DNA of 64,000 nt. It comes from Ornithinibacillus contaminans (GTDB lineage Bacteria; Bacillota; Bacilli; Bacillales; Amphibacillaceae). Made by a program: the position numbers and the translations under genes. This document shows, one piece after another, positions 1-8,100 of this stretch. The notes beneath the pieces were generated by a model. The model made no database searches. It was not told where the DNA came from and was given only the letters and a program-made list of their open reading frames with translations. The stretch covers positions 1-64,000 of the forward strand of contig NZ_LDPV02000052.1 of NCBI RefSeq assembly GCF_001038425.2, written 5' to 3'. The first letter of the stretch is position 1. Every line of letters begins with the position of its first letter.

Positions 1-161
1 TGTTTATGGCAAAATAAAAGTGCAGAGCTTTGCAATAGAAAAATGCAGAGTCCTGCACTTTATTTAATAGAAGTGTAGACAATAAAAAAAGACTTGCCAG
101 CCACCCCAAGTCCCTCTAATGTTATTGGTGTCGAATCAAAACATATGGAGGTAATGAAAGG

Positions 162-1583
162 ATGCTAGCAATGTCTGATATTAATTGTATCAAATTCCTT
201 AGAAACAACAAGGGTTTATCAATATCCAAAATACAAGAAACATTAGGAATCAACTGGCGTACTGCCAAAAAATATGCAGATGAAGATCAATTGCCAAAGT
301 CAAATTTAAAACAAAAAGATGGGATGATGTATACAGAAAAATGGGGAGAAATAGTATCTGATTGGTTAGTAGAAGATAGGAAGCTAAAAAAGAAATCTCG
401 GCGTACTAAAAAACAGATTTTTATTGATCTCAAAGAACTTGGATTCAAAGGTTCGTACAGAACCTTGTGTTATTTTGTATCAGACTGGGAGAACACACAT
501 AATGAAGATGAGTTTGATAAAGGTTACGATCGTCTAGAACATCCACCGAGTGAAGCTCAAGTTGATTTTGGAATTATGGAAGCTGTTAAGGATGGGGAAT
601 TTGTAGATATACATGCATTAGTAATGTCTTTCCCATATAGCAATGCAGCCTTTGCCGTACCTTTACCATCAGAGAATCAAGAATGCCTTCTGCACGGGCT
701 AAAGGAATTATTTAAACAATCAGGTGGTGTACCAAGAAAGATTAGGATTGATAACTTAACACCAGCTGTAAAAAAGACCCGCTCTAAACTAGAAGAAGCT
801 CAATTAACCGATACCTTTATCCAATTTCAAAATCATTATGGATTTGAGGTTCAGGTGTGTAATCCGAGAAGTGGACATGAAAAAGGTAACGTAGAAAATA
901 AAGTTGGTTATGTTCGGTACAATTTCTTTAGTACATCACCAATAATGAACAGCTTTGAGGAACTGACAGAAACACTTCGTGTTCAGTTAACGAAGGATAG
1001 AGAAAGGTTACACTATGAAAAAGAGGAGTTAATTGAAAATCTTTGGATTAAAGAAACTAAATACTTATTAGACTTACCTTCGCAAGACTATCCAGTATTT
1101 AAAGATACTGACGTAAAGGTAAATAAATATAATGAAACAAAATTAGATAACTCGGTTATACATATACCAAGAGCTGCAAACTATCCGGTCATTCATTTGA
1201 TTTTAACATGGGACAGGTATAAAGCTGTATCTACTGATGGAGAGATTCTTAGTGAAGACTATAGACCTTATATGAATAAAAGCAGAGCTATTCCATGGAC
1301 AACTGTGCTAAAGGATTGGATAAGAAAGCCAAGAGTGGTTCCTTACTCTAGGTATAATAAGTATTTACCAGGTAGAGTAAAAGATTATTTATTAGTGGAT
1401 GATTTAACGCTTAGAAAAGAGAGATTAAAAGAATTAGTAAGTCTTTTGGTTACACATGACATGAAGAGAATTAATGAAGAATTCTATGATTTAATATCAG
1501 GAGAGAATGGCAACCCCTATGGGGTCAATTGGTCACTTTATGATTCCCTAACCCCCTCTGAAGATGGGAGGATTGTAAAATGA
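162..1583 (+). CDS. istA: IS21 transposase IstA
   Basis: This is the DDE transposase of the IS21 element, acting on the element ends with the IstB helper ATPase. The 473-residue length is normal for the family. An N-terminal helix-turn-helix lies around residues 8-45. The catalytic core shows D135 (AQVDFG), D197 (RIDNL) and E245 (KGNVENKVG), the expected DDE triad. The start is uncertain: ATG at 162 follows GGAGG by ten bases, and an in-frame ATG at 171 also has a purine-rich run upstream. It overlaps istB by four bases, which implies translational coupling. The frame is open and no inactivating change is visible, so the element may still be mobile. Confidence 0.93.
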   Translation: MLAMSDINCIKFLRNNKGLSISKIQETLGINWRTAKKYADEDQLPKSNLKQKDGMMYTEKWGEIVSDWLVEDRKLKKKSRRTKKQIFIDLKELGFKGSYRTLCYFVSDWENTHNEDEFDKGYDRLEHPPSEAQVDFGIMEAVKDGEFVDIHALVMSFPYSNAAFAVPLPSENQECLLHGLKELFKQSGGVPRKIRIDNLTPAVKKTRSKLEEAQLTDTFIQFQNHYGFEVQVCNPRSGHEKGNVENKVGYVRYNFFSTSPIMNSFEELTETLRVQLTKDRERLHYEKEELIENLWIKETKYLLDLPSQDYPVFKDTDVKVNKYNETKLDNSVIHIPRAANYPVIHLILTWDRYKAVSTDGEILSEDYRPYMNKSRAIPWTTVLKDWIRKPRVVPYSRYNKYLPGRVKDYLLVDDLTLRKERLKELVSLLVTHDMKRINEEFYDLISGENGNPYGVNWSLYDSLTPSEDGRIVK

Positions 1584-2305
1584 GTGATCCAATCCGTTCT
1601 ATGTGTAAATCGCTTAGACTTGCATACGTTGCAGATATATACGAAGAGATTCAATTTGAATCGCCAACACAATTTTTAGAGGCATTATTCACTGAAGAAT
1701 TTCGCTTAAGAGAAAAAGCTAAAATACAACGGTTGATTAAAAATGCAAAATTCTTAGATTCTAAGAATCTAAGTAATTATGAATGGCATGAGCAAATTAG
1801 ATTTCCAGCACAATTAGATAAAGAGGAGCTAATTAGTCTTCAGTTTATTGATAGGAAACAAAATGTCGTTCTAGTGGGATCGCCAGGAACAGGAAAAAGT
1901 CATTTAGCAACTGGATTAGGTAGAAAAGCATGTGAACTGGGATACGAAGTCAGATTTCTTAGAGTTTCACTCCTAGTAGAACAACTAGAGCATGCATTAA
2001 GAGAAAATAAATTAGCAGCTTTTAGGAGGAGATTTGAGAAGGTTGATTTAATCATTTTAGATGAAATGGGTTACTTGCCGTTTAGTAAGGAAGGATCTGA
2101 ATTACTGTTTCAATTAATCGCGGAGTGGTATGAGCAAAAAAGTTTAATTATTACTTCTAACTTAGAGTTTAGTCAATGGAATCGTATTTTCACTGACTCA
2201 AGACTAACTGCAGCGTTGGTGGATAGGTTAATCCACCACGCACATATACTTTCATTTAATGGTCAAAGCTATAGGCTTACTAACGCATTATCAAAATCAC
2301 GCTAA
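1580..2305 (+). CDS. istB: IS21 helper ATPase IstB
   Basis: This is the AAA+ (DnaA/DnaC-like) ATPase that assists IstA in target choice and strand transfer. Walker A (GSPGTGKS) is at residues 100-107 and Walker B (LIILDE) at 157-162. The 241-residue length is near the family norm of about 250. It starts with an ATGA overlap with istA. The gene ends about 70 bases before the right terminus of the element. The reading is clear from motifs and context. Confidence 0.93.
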   Translation: MSDPIRSMCKSLRLAYVADIYEEIQFESPTQFLEALFTEEFRLREKAKIQRLIKNAKFLDSKNLSNYEWHEQIRFPAQLDKEELISLQFIDRKQNVVLVGSPGTGKSHLATGLGRKACELGYEVRFLRVSLLVEQLEHALRENKLAAFRRRFEKVDLIILDEMGYLPFSKEGSELLFQLIAEWYEQKSLIITSNLEFSQWNRIFTDSRLTAALVDRLIHHAHILSFNGQSYRLTNALSKSR

Positions 2306-2376
2306 ATCATATAAAACAGGGTGGCAAAACTCTGTACTTTTAATTGCGCTATTCTGTACTTTTATATTGCAAAACA

Positions 2377-2567
2377 CAGTTATAGATGGTAATTCGGTTA
2401 ATGAGGTACTTTCGGAACTAGTGCTATTCTACGTAATAGGTAAAGAAAGGTTAATCTTTGTGAATAGAGATGATGCAAAAAACAAGAAAACCTTTCAAGC
2501 AAAAACCTTTTATGTATATGAGGTTAATATAAACTCACTATTAAAATTTGATTTAAGTGAGGAATAA
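2377..2567 (+). pseudogene. 3' remnant of an interrupted gene
   Basis: An open frame runs from inside istB across the right end of the IS to a stop at 2567. Its last 63 codons, outside the element, read like a real protein tail, with a hydrophobic core followed by acidic ...KFDLSEE. I infer the stump of a host gene cut by the insertion. The 5' part would lie left of the window. I do not recognise the family. It could also be a chance open frame in AT-rich DNA. Confidence 0.35.
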
Positions 2568-2571
2568 AATG

Positions 2572-2600
2572 TTGACTCAGAGTAAAGTAAACTTTATAAT
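2572..2600 (+). promoter_or_regulatory. sigma-A promoter of the DNA methyltransferase
   Basis: A -35 TTGACT (2572-2577) and a consensus -10 TATAAT (2595-2600) are separated by exactly 17 bases. The start codon of the methyltransferase lies 50 bases downstream, leaving a leader that holds a perfect inverted repeat. Confidence 0.75.
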
Positions 2601-2611
2601 AACCCTATTAG

Positions 2612-2635
2612 AAAGTTAAAATAGTTTTTAACTTT
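2612..2635. promoter_or_regulatory. Inverted repeat in the methyltransferase leader
   Basis: AAAGTTAAAA (2612-2621) and TTTTAACTTT (2626-2635) form perfect 10-bp arms around a 4-base spacer. The repeat lies just downstream of the expected start point and upstream of the GGGAGGGG ribosome site. Position and symmetry suit an operator for the HTH domain of the encoded methyltransferase. A weak RNA hairpin is the alternative. Confidence 0.5.
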
Positions 2636-2650
2636 TCGGGAGGGGTATAT

Positions 2651-3997
2651 ATGCACTACGCTATAAGTAAAGAAAAAGTAAGACTACATATGAAAAAAAA
2701 TGGAATATCAACACAAAAAGAATTGGCAGAGCAGTTGGGATTAAGTAAGAATCAATTATCTATGTTACTATCCCCAAACTATAATCCTATTAAAACTAAT
2801 GCTTTAAAGCTATGTGAAACTCTAGATGTTAGTTTGAACGAAATTACTGAACAGTTGGAGTTTGATTTAGGCATTCAGGAAGAAAGCTCGAGAAAAGTCA
2901 TTTACCAAAAAGGTAAAAAAGTAAAAGGAAATGACGATAATAATGATTTTATTGAAGTAAGAAATATTAAACCTAATAAAGAATATAAAGTCTTAGAATT
3001 ATTTGCAGGTGCTGGTGGTCTAGGATTAGGTTTAGAATATGCTGGTTTTGAATCTATTGGTAATATTGAGATAGACAAACATGCATGTAATACGTTAAGG
3101 AAAAATAGACCAAATTGGAATGTGGTTGAAGAAAACATTGAGGTCATTACTCAAAAAGGAATTGAAAATTACATAGTTGCTCCAGCTGTAGGTGAACTTG
3201 ATTTGTTATCAGGTGGTTACCCATGTCAATCATTTAGTTACGCAGGTAAAAAGGGTGGCTTACAAGATGCCAGAGGAACAATGTTTTTTCATTATGCAAA
3301 ATTACTTGATCAGTTAAAACCAAAAATGTTTCTAGCTGAAAATGTAAAAGGATTAGTGAATCATGATAATGGCAATACATTAAAAACAATGTTAAAAGTA
3401 TTTACTGAAATTGGTTACAAAGTAAAGTGGAAAGTACTGAGAGCATTGGATTATGACGTAGCTCAAAAAAGAGAAAGAATTGTAATTGTAGGGATTAGAA
3501 ACGATTTAGTTATTAAAGAGAGCTTAGATTATTTCTTCCCCAAGCCATATGGTTATGAGTTAACACTGAAAGATGTTTTAAAAAATGTCCCTGATTCTGA
3601 AGGAGCAAAATATCCGGAGTCTAAAAAGAAAGTACTAGAACTTGTACCTCCTGGAGGGTATTGGAGGGATCTTCCTAATGAAATAGCTAAAGAATATATG
3701 GGAAAAAGCTATTATTCAGGAGGTGGTAGAACAGGTATGGCTAGAAGGTTATCTTGGGATGAACCATCATTGACTTTGACTTGTTCTCCAGCACAAAAAC
3801 AAACAGAAAGATGTCATCCTGATGAAACTAGACCATTTACTGTTAGAGAATATGCCAGAATTCAAAGTTTCCCTGACACTTGGGAGTTTGACTGCTCAAT
3901 AGGAAATGCCTATAAGCAAATCGGTAATGCTGTTCCTGTAAAAATGGCTAAAGCTATTGGATTATCAATAATTAATACTCTGAATCAACTGCAATAG
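2651..3997 (+). CDS. DNA (cytosine-5) methyltransferase with N-terminal HTH
   Basis: This is the modification enzyme of a type II restriction-modification pair, transferring a methyl group from SAM to C5 of cytosine. Residues 1-65 form an XRE-like helix-turn-helix (KELAEQLGLSKNQLSMLL). The catalytic domain starts near residue 113. Motif I is ELFAGAGGLGLG (116-127), motif IV is PCQ with nucleophile C192, motif VI is ENV (230-232), motif VIII is QKRER (272-276), and motif X is QIGNAVP near the C-terminus. The GGGAGGGG site eight bases upstream supports this start. The gene converges on the endonuclease gene. Fused HTH domains of this kind (M.EcoRII and M.SsoII are known cases) can repress their own gene and set endonuclease expression. 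The sequence specificity cannot be read from the protein. Confidence 0.92.
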   Translation: MHYAISKEKVRLHMKKNGISTQKELAEQLGLSKNQLSMLLSPNYNPIKTNALKLCETLDVSLNEITEQLEFDLGIQEESSRKVIYQKGKKVKGNDDNNDFIEVRNIKPNKEYKVLELFAGAGGLGLGLEYAGFESIGNIEIDKHACNTLRKNRPNWNVVEENIEVITQKGIENYIVAPAVGELDLLSGGYPCQSFSYAGKKGGLQDARGTMFFHYAKLLDQLKPKMFLAENVKGLVNHDNGNTLKTMLKVFTEIGYKVKWKVLRALDYDVAQKRERIVIVGIRNDLVIKESLDYFFPKPYGYELTLKDVLKNVPDSEGAKYPESKKKVLELVPPGGYWRDLPNEIAKEYMGKSYYSGGGRTGMARRLSWDEPSLTLTCSPAQKQTERCHPDETRPFTVREYARIQSFPDTWEFDCSIGNAYKQIGNAVPVKMAKAIGLSIINTLNQLQ

Positions 3998-3999
3998 AA

Positions 4000-4030
4000 A
4001 TTGGAGGGTGTTATTAGTGCACCCTCTAAT
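4000..4030. terminator. Bidirectional terminator between modification and restriction genes
   Basis: ATTGGAGGGTG (4000-4010) pairs with CACCCTCTAAT (4020-4030) with one mismatch around a nine-base loop. It fills the gap between the two convergent genes and touches the endonuclease stop codon. Confidence 0.6.
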
Positions 4031-4803
4031 TAAACATCATATGTACCTTTTCCGTCAGCAACTTCTTTTATCTTTAAATTTATCTTGGGCTTAGAGTCTA
4101 GATTTTCCTCAATCTCTTTAGCCAGTGAATTAATAATCTTATCTATAAGTTTAGACCCATCATATTCAGTTGCGACATCACCTATAGCATTAGTTAGCCT
4201 ATCATAAAAGTCCTTTTCCCCAGTAAGTCTATACCAAAAATCAACCCCGATAATCACAGGATATTCTTGAGCAATTTTTTTATAATGACCACTTAATTCT
4301 TCAGAAGTACCATAAAAAACACCAACAATTAGATCATTGAATCCGATATTGAGATTATTAGTCCTTGCTAAGTTTTTAACACCTTTAAAATGTCCCTTAA
4401 TTGTCTCAACGTCATCTTTATTAATAGTGTTAGGTCCGGCTTTTATTTGGCAATATTTTCTTCTGCCATCAACCTTATCAATAAATTCAATATCAATTCC
4501 TGATGTGGTAGAAGCAAAACCTTCTAAGACATCACTGCAAAATTTTTGTAGTTTATTTCCGAATGTAGTGTTAATAGATGTTCCTAATACTCTAGGATAT
4601 ACTAATGCTTTTGCGATGCTGATAGGGTCGTCGTTTCCCGTTAGAAAACTTGCCTTATACTTGTCTAAAAAAGGATTAAGATTAAACTCTTTCAACTTAG
4701 TTAACTTTTCTGTATTAGCAATATGACTAGGAACAATTTCTTTTCTGAAAAATTCTTTAGCTTTCTTAATTATCTCATCATAATTACTTTTTATTTCATC
4801 CAT
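4030..4803 (-). CDS. Type II restriction endonuclease, EcoO109I/PmeII-like
   Basis: This is the likely restriction partner of the methyltransferase at 2651-3997. It is 257 residues long. A PD-(D/E)xK-type core is suggested by D104 (GIDIEF) followed by Q119-x-K121 (YCQIKAG), with an upstream helix (FGNKLQKFCSDVLE). The order of blocks NPFL, YPRVLG, QIKAG and VGVFYG resembles EcoO109I, recalled from memory, whose family cuts GGNCC-like sites. That specificity is an inference only. The start ATG lies just below a GGAG-type ribosome site. A TATAAT on the minus strand (4854-4849) with an extended TG precedes it. The gene is AT-rich like its partner and unlike the flanking chromosome, which suggests joint transfer. 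Confidence 0.75.
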   Translation of the reverse strand: MDEIKSNYDEIIKKAKEFFRKEIVPSHIANTEKLTKLKEFNLNPFLDKYKASFLTGNDDPISIAKALVYPRVLGTSINTTFGNKLQKFCSDVLEGFASTTSGIDIEFIDKVDGRRKYCQIKAGPNTINKDDVETIKGHFKGVKNLARTNNLNIGFNDLIVGVFYGTSEELSGHYKKIAQEYPVIIGVDFWYRLTGEKDFYDRLTNAIGDVATEYDGSKLIDKIINSLAKEIEENLDSKPKINLKIKEVADGKGTYDV

Positions 4804-4859
4804 TATATATACTCCTCTCGATATAATTATGCAATATGATCTAAAAAAATTATAACATA

Positions 4860-4873
4860 TATACTATAGTATA
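4860..4873. promoter_or_regulatory. Perfect palindrome at the endonuclease promoter
   Basis: TATACTATAGTATA is a perfect 14-bp palindrome. It sits six bases upstream of the minus-strand TATAAT of the endonuclease gene, between the -10 and the expected -35 region. It is a candidate control site. Its sequence differs from the repeat in the methyltransferase leader, so the same protein need not bind both. Confidence 0.4.
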
Positions 4874-4965
4874 CTAGAGTGGTGAAATTAAAATGCATTC
4901 CAGTTTTAGTTGCGCACGAATATTTATCACATTACCTCAGCATATTACTACTGAGGTGATATATT

Positions 4966-5403
4966 ATGAAGAAACTAATTCTATCATCAGTCGTAATATT
5001 CTTTTCCCTAATCCCATTCGCAACCAACGCACAACCAAGTATAGGCTGTCCCAATGCAAAAGAATTAGAAAAGCCTTCTCGGGCAGATAAGAATGAACTT
5101 GTAGAAGCACTGGATAAAATTATCCCGGAAACGTATGGTGAAAGTGACTATGGAAACTTTTATTCCGAATGGGAGGTCGTATCAGCTAAGCCACTGTCCA
5201 AAACAAATGGAATCGATCAGGATGAGGATTATTATGATATGGCGAGAAACTTTTGCGGTGAAGTGATAGCCGACCAATCGTGGTTAGTAACATTACATTT
5301 TCCAAGATGGGAAGGGAAAAGTGAGAGTGCAGTAAATGGTCAAATTTTCTTAGCGAAAAATAAAGCTGAAGACAATTGGTTTGCTTGGTATCGATATCAT
5401 TAA
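4966..5403 (+). CDS. Secreted protein of unknown function
   Basis: I do not recognise the family. The 145-residue product begins with a typical Sec signal peptide: MKK, a hydrophobic stretch and a likely cut after ATNA near residue 22. Two cysteines remain in the mature part (GCPNA and NFCGE) and might pair outside the cell. The rest is acidic with aromatic residues and no transmembrane segment. GAGGTGA seven bases before ATG supports the start. It stands alone and ends at a clear terminator. Codon use looks more like the chromosome than like the restriction genes to its left. Confidence 0.75.
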   Translation: MKKLILSSVVIFFSLIPFATNAQPSIGCPNAKELEKPSRADKNELVEALDKIIPETYGESDYGNFYSEWEVVSAKPLSKTNGIDQDEDYYDMARNFCGEVIADQSWLVTLHFPRWEGKSESAVNGQIFLAKNKAEDNWFAWYRYH

Positions 5404-5412
5404 CAGGTTATG

Positions 5413-5438
5413 AGCTCCATTAATGTGGAGCTTTTTTT
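5413..5438 (+). terminator. Rho-independent terminator
   Basis: AGCTCCA pairs with TGGAGCT (5426-5432), followed by a run of seven T. It ends the secreted-protein gene. Confidence 0.85.
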
Positions 5439-5576
5439 ATTCCGAATATCAATAGCAAACCTAATTCTATCGAAGCGCATTCCTAGACAGCATCCTCTTT
5501 TTCGATTTAAGCTAGAGATGAGAAACACGGAAGTTTACGAAAAATAGTTATCACTATAAGAGAAAGGCTGTCTGGA

Positions 5577-6228
5577 ATGAAGATTCTTGTAGTTGGGGCT
5601 AATGGTCAGATTGGAAAACATCTGGTGTCGTTTATACAGAAGAGCGATCAATTAACGGCAAAAGCAATGATTCGAAACGAGGAACAAGCTGCCTTTTTCG
5701 AAACGTTAGGGGCGGAAACAGTCATGGTTGATCTGGAAGGTAGTGTTGAATCGATAGCGGCAGCGGCTAAAGGGGTTGACGCGATTGTATTCACTGCTGG
5801 TTCTGGACCGCATACTGGGAAAGATAAGACAATTATGGTTGATCTAGACGGGAGCGATTAAAACGGTAGAAGCAGCTAAAATTGCTGGTGTGAAGCGATT
5901 TGTAATGATTAGTTCATTTGATACGAGACGTCAAGCAATCCTCGATGCTCCCCCGTCATTTGCACCATATGTTGCGGCAAAATATTATGCGGATGAATGG
6001 TTACGATCTACTGATTTGGATTATACCATCATCCATCCAGGTGGATTAACGAGTGATCAGGGAACAGGCGAGGTAAAAGCAGGGTTTGACCTGGCTATTG
6101 CTTCAATTCCTAGAGAGGATGTTGCGCGCGTCATTGTTGCTAGCTTAGAAGATGATTCCACTATCGGAAAGGAATTTCAAGTGGTTAGTGGCTCAACACC
6201 TGTAAATGAGGCTGTTCATACTGTTTGA
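5577..6228 (+). pseudogene. yhfK: Frameshifted NAD(P)-binding SDR-like oxidoreductase (YhfK-like)
   Basis: Two adjacent open frames together spell one YhfK-like atypical short-chain dehydrogenase of about 215 residues. The first part holds the dinucleotide motif GANGQIG and ends in VDLDG. The second part continues with GVKRFVMIS, YVAAKYYAD and YTIIHPGG. Removing one G from the GGG at 5850-5852 restores a continuous frame (GAIKTVEAAKIAGVKRF). The product as it stands would lose the active-site half. No other damage is visible, so the change is recent or is a sequencing error. Confidence 0.85.
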
Positions 6229-6255
6229 TTTCTTACTCTAACGATAGAACAATAA

Positions 6256-6297
6256 AGACAATCACAATTGCTCAATTTTTGTGATTGTCTTTTTTTG
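6256..6297 (+). terminator. Rho-independent terminator
   Basis: AGACAATCACAA (6256-6267) pairs perfectly with TTGTGATTGTCT (6279-6290), followed by six more T. It ends the yhfK-like pseudogene and may also serve the opposing phospholipase-like gene. Confidence 0.88.
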
Positions 6298-6332
6298 ACT
6301 AAGTAGTCACTGACATACAAAGTACAGCCTTT

Positions 6333-6575
6333 CTAAAATCCACTCTTCAAGGATATAACCCGATACATGAGTCGTGCGTCTCTCCCTAATCTGTCTCTTC
6401 GGTAGAGATACGGCTGGAGATTACGTAAAAATAGCTCATCACAAGATCTTCTTGAGCCCGGCGGCCGACGGTAGCATTCATCGTGTTGCATGCAATAGTG
6501 GTCTAATGGATTAGTAGGTGCACCAGGGCCACTACATCCTGGCCCGCAGTAACGATAACCTGGTAGACACGGCAT
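6333..6575 (-). CDS. Small phospholipase A2-like protein
   Basis: An 80-residue protein with the secreted phospholipase A2 core. The calcium-loop pattern Y9-CGPGCSGPG is followed by D25 and the catalytic pair H31-D32 in DHYCMQHDECY, and a partner Asp is possible in the second helix. Four cysteines lie near the loop. Small proteins of this type are often annotated as phospholipase or parvovirus VP1-like in spore formers. There is no signal peptide, so a spore or intracellular role is as likely as secretion. GAGGAG upstream of ATG supports the start. It stands alone. Enzyme activity is an inference from the motif. Confidence 0.72.
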   Translation of the reverse strand: MPCLPGYRYCGPGCSGPGAPTNPLDHYCMQHDECYRRPPGSRRSCDELFLRNLQPYLYRRDRLGRDARLMYRVISLKSGF

Positions 6576-6780
6576 GACAATTCTCCTCTCTATGATGCGT
6601 GCAGGAAGTAATGTATAGTATTAGTTTATGCAGCGTGTGGTTAGGTGACATAGACGAAAATAATAGACTCATAGTGGAATTTAAGCAATCTAATAGCGGA
6701 ATAATTTTCGTTCATGTATTCTGGATAAAGCGAATAGAATTCCTAAGATAATTGGGAATATTACAGGAGAGAGGGTCATT

Positions 6781-8100
6781 ATGCAGACGGAGAATTTTAA
6801 CAGAAAAACGATTGTTACATTGCTACTTGCGGGTTCGTTTATTGCCATTTTGAATCAAACATTAATGATTACCGCAATCCCTCCAATTATGGAGGAAATG
6901 GGAATTACAGCTAATACAGGTCAATGGTTAACAACCGTATTTATGCTAGTAAATGGTATTATGATCCCTGTCAGTGCGTTTTTATTAGAACGATTTACGA
7001 CAAGGCAGCTGTTTATTACAGCGATGAGTATATTTGCTGTTGGGACAGTGGTAGCGGGAGTTGCTCCTACGTTTTCCACATTGTTGATTGGACGTATCAT
7101 TCAGTCTGCTGGCGCAGGTGTGATGTTACCACTCATGCAGACAGTATTCCTGATGATTTTCCCAGTTCACAAGCGCGGAGCAGTGATGGGATTGATTGGT
7201 CTTGTTATCTCATTTGCTCCGGCAATTGGACCAGCGTTATCTGGTTATGTGACGGAGCATTATTCATGGCGTGTCTTATTCTTTATTATTTTGCCGATTG
7301 CAATTATTGATATAGTGATTGCCTTCTTTGCTATGAAAAATGTAACGGAAGTACAGAAGCCAAAACTTGATATTTTATCCATCATCCTTTCGTCGTTTGG
7401 ATTTGGTGGCTTACTATATGGATTTACGTCAGCAGGAAATTATGGGTGGTTTGCATTAATTACCGTTGTGACACTTGCTGTTGGTGCCGTTTCCTTAGTT
7501 GCGTTCATATTGAGACAGCTAAAGCTCAAGCATCCAATGCTTGAGTTCAGGGTGTTTACGTATTCTATCTTCCCGTTAGCGGTGGCGATTGGCATGATTG
7601 CTTTCATGGGGTTAATTGGAGTAGAAACATTAATTCCGCTTTATATGCAAAACATGCGGGACTTTACAGCGTTCGAAGCAGGGTTAGCGATATTACCGGG
7701 GGCAGTCATAACTGGAATTATGTCACCGATTGCCGGTAGAATTTTTGATAAATTTGGTGCTAGAAAACTAGTCATAATTGGGTTAGCGATTATTACGGTG
7801 TCTTCCTTTACATTTATAAATCTAGACACAACTACCTCGTTTATGTACATGACGATTATGTACAGCATTCGAATGTTTGGGCTATCATTGGTTCTAATGC
7901 CAATTGCAACGGCTGGTTTAAATCAGCTGCCTAAACGCTTAATACCACATGGAGCAGCAATGGATAATACGATGAGACAAATTGCTGCTTCAGTTGGAAC
8001 GGCAATCCTAGTCACTGTGATGACAACGTCTGAGGAAATTGCAACAACGAAGGAAATTGCCAATCCGGATATTTATGGTGCGAATAGTACAGACTGTTAA
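6781..8100 (+). CDS. DHA2-type MFS multidrug exporter, C-terminally truncated
   Basis: This is a drug:proton antiporter of the 14-helix DHA2 (EmrB/LmrB) group. It resembles its paralogue at 21630-23105 over most of its length, sharing TGQWLTT, MLVNG, RFTTRQLF, GRIIQS, HKRG and GLNQLPK. The paralogue runs 491 residues and ends in a last membrane helix plus a charged tail. This one stops at residue 439 with ...NPDIYGANSTDC, so the final helix is missing. Just after the stop begins the 3' half of a methyltransferase gene. I infer a deletion or recombination that fused two partial genes near 8085. The protein may be non-functional. AGGAGAGAGG precedes the ATG. Confidence 0.85.
   Translation: MQTENFNRKTIVTLLLAGSFIAILNQTLMITAIPPIMEEMGITANTGQWLTTVFMLVNGIMIPVSAFLLERFTTRQLFITAMSIFAVGTVVAGVAPTFSTLLIGRIIQSAGAGVMLPLMQTVFLMIFPVHKRGAVMGLIGLVISFAPAIGPALSGYVTEHYSWRVLFFIILPIAIIDIVIAFFAMKNVTEVQKPKLDILSIILSSFGFGGLLYGFTSAGNYGWFALITVVTLAVGAVSLVAFILRQLKLKHPMLEFRVFTYSIFPLAVAIGMIAFMGLIGVETLIPLYMQNMRDFTAFEAGLAILPGAVITGIMSPIAGRIFDKFGARKLVIIGLAIITVSSFTFINLDTTTSFMYMTIMYSIRMFGLSLVLMPIATAGLNQLPKRLIPHGAAMDNTMRQIAASVGTAILVTVMTTSEEIATTKEIANPDIYGANSTDC

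Larger units (their letters stand above)
1..2376 (+). mobile_element. IS21-family insertion sequence
   Basis: This is a complete-looking IS21-type element carrying istA and istB in overlapping frames. The left end begins with TGTTTATGGCAAAATAAAAG at base 1. The reverse complement of the right end, read from 2376, begins with TGTTTTGCAATATAAAAGTA. A second repeat unit follows at both ends, around 28-50 and 2330-2351, as is usual for IS21 ends with several transposase-binding repeats. The TG...CA termini support 1 and 2376 as the boundaries. The left flank is outside the window, so a target duplication cannot be checked and the left boundary could lie a few bases upstream. Confidence 0.85.

Noticed and set aside
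2902..3147. Minus-strand open frame inside the methyltransferase gene
   Set aside because: Antisense shadow with unlikely composition; the plus-strand frame has all methyltransferase motifs.
4337..4726. 129-codon plus-strand frame opposite the endonuclease
   Set aside because: Shadow of the real minus-strand gene; no ribosome site and no recognisable protein.
4893..5090. 65-codon frame overlapping the secreted protein
   Set aside because: It overlaps a gene with a signal peptide and good ribosome site, and has no support of its own.
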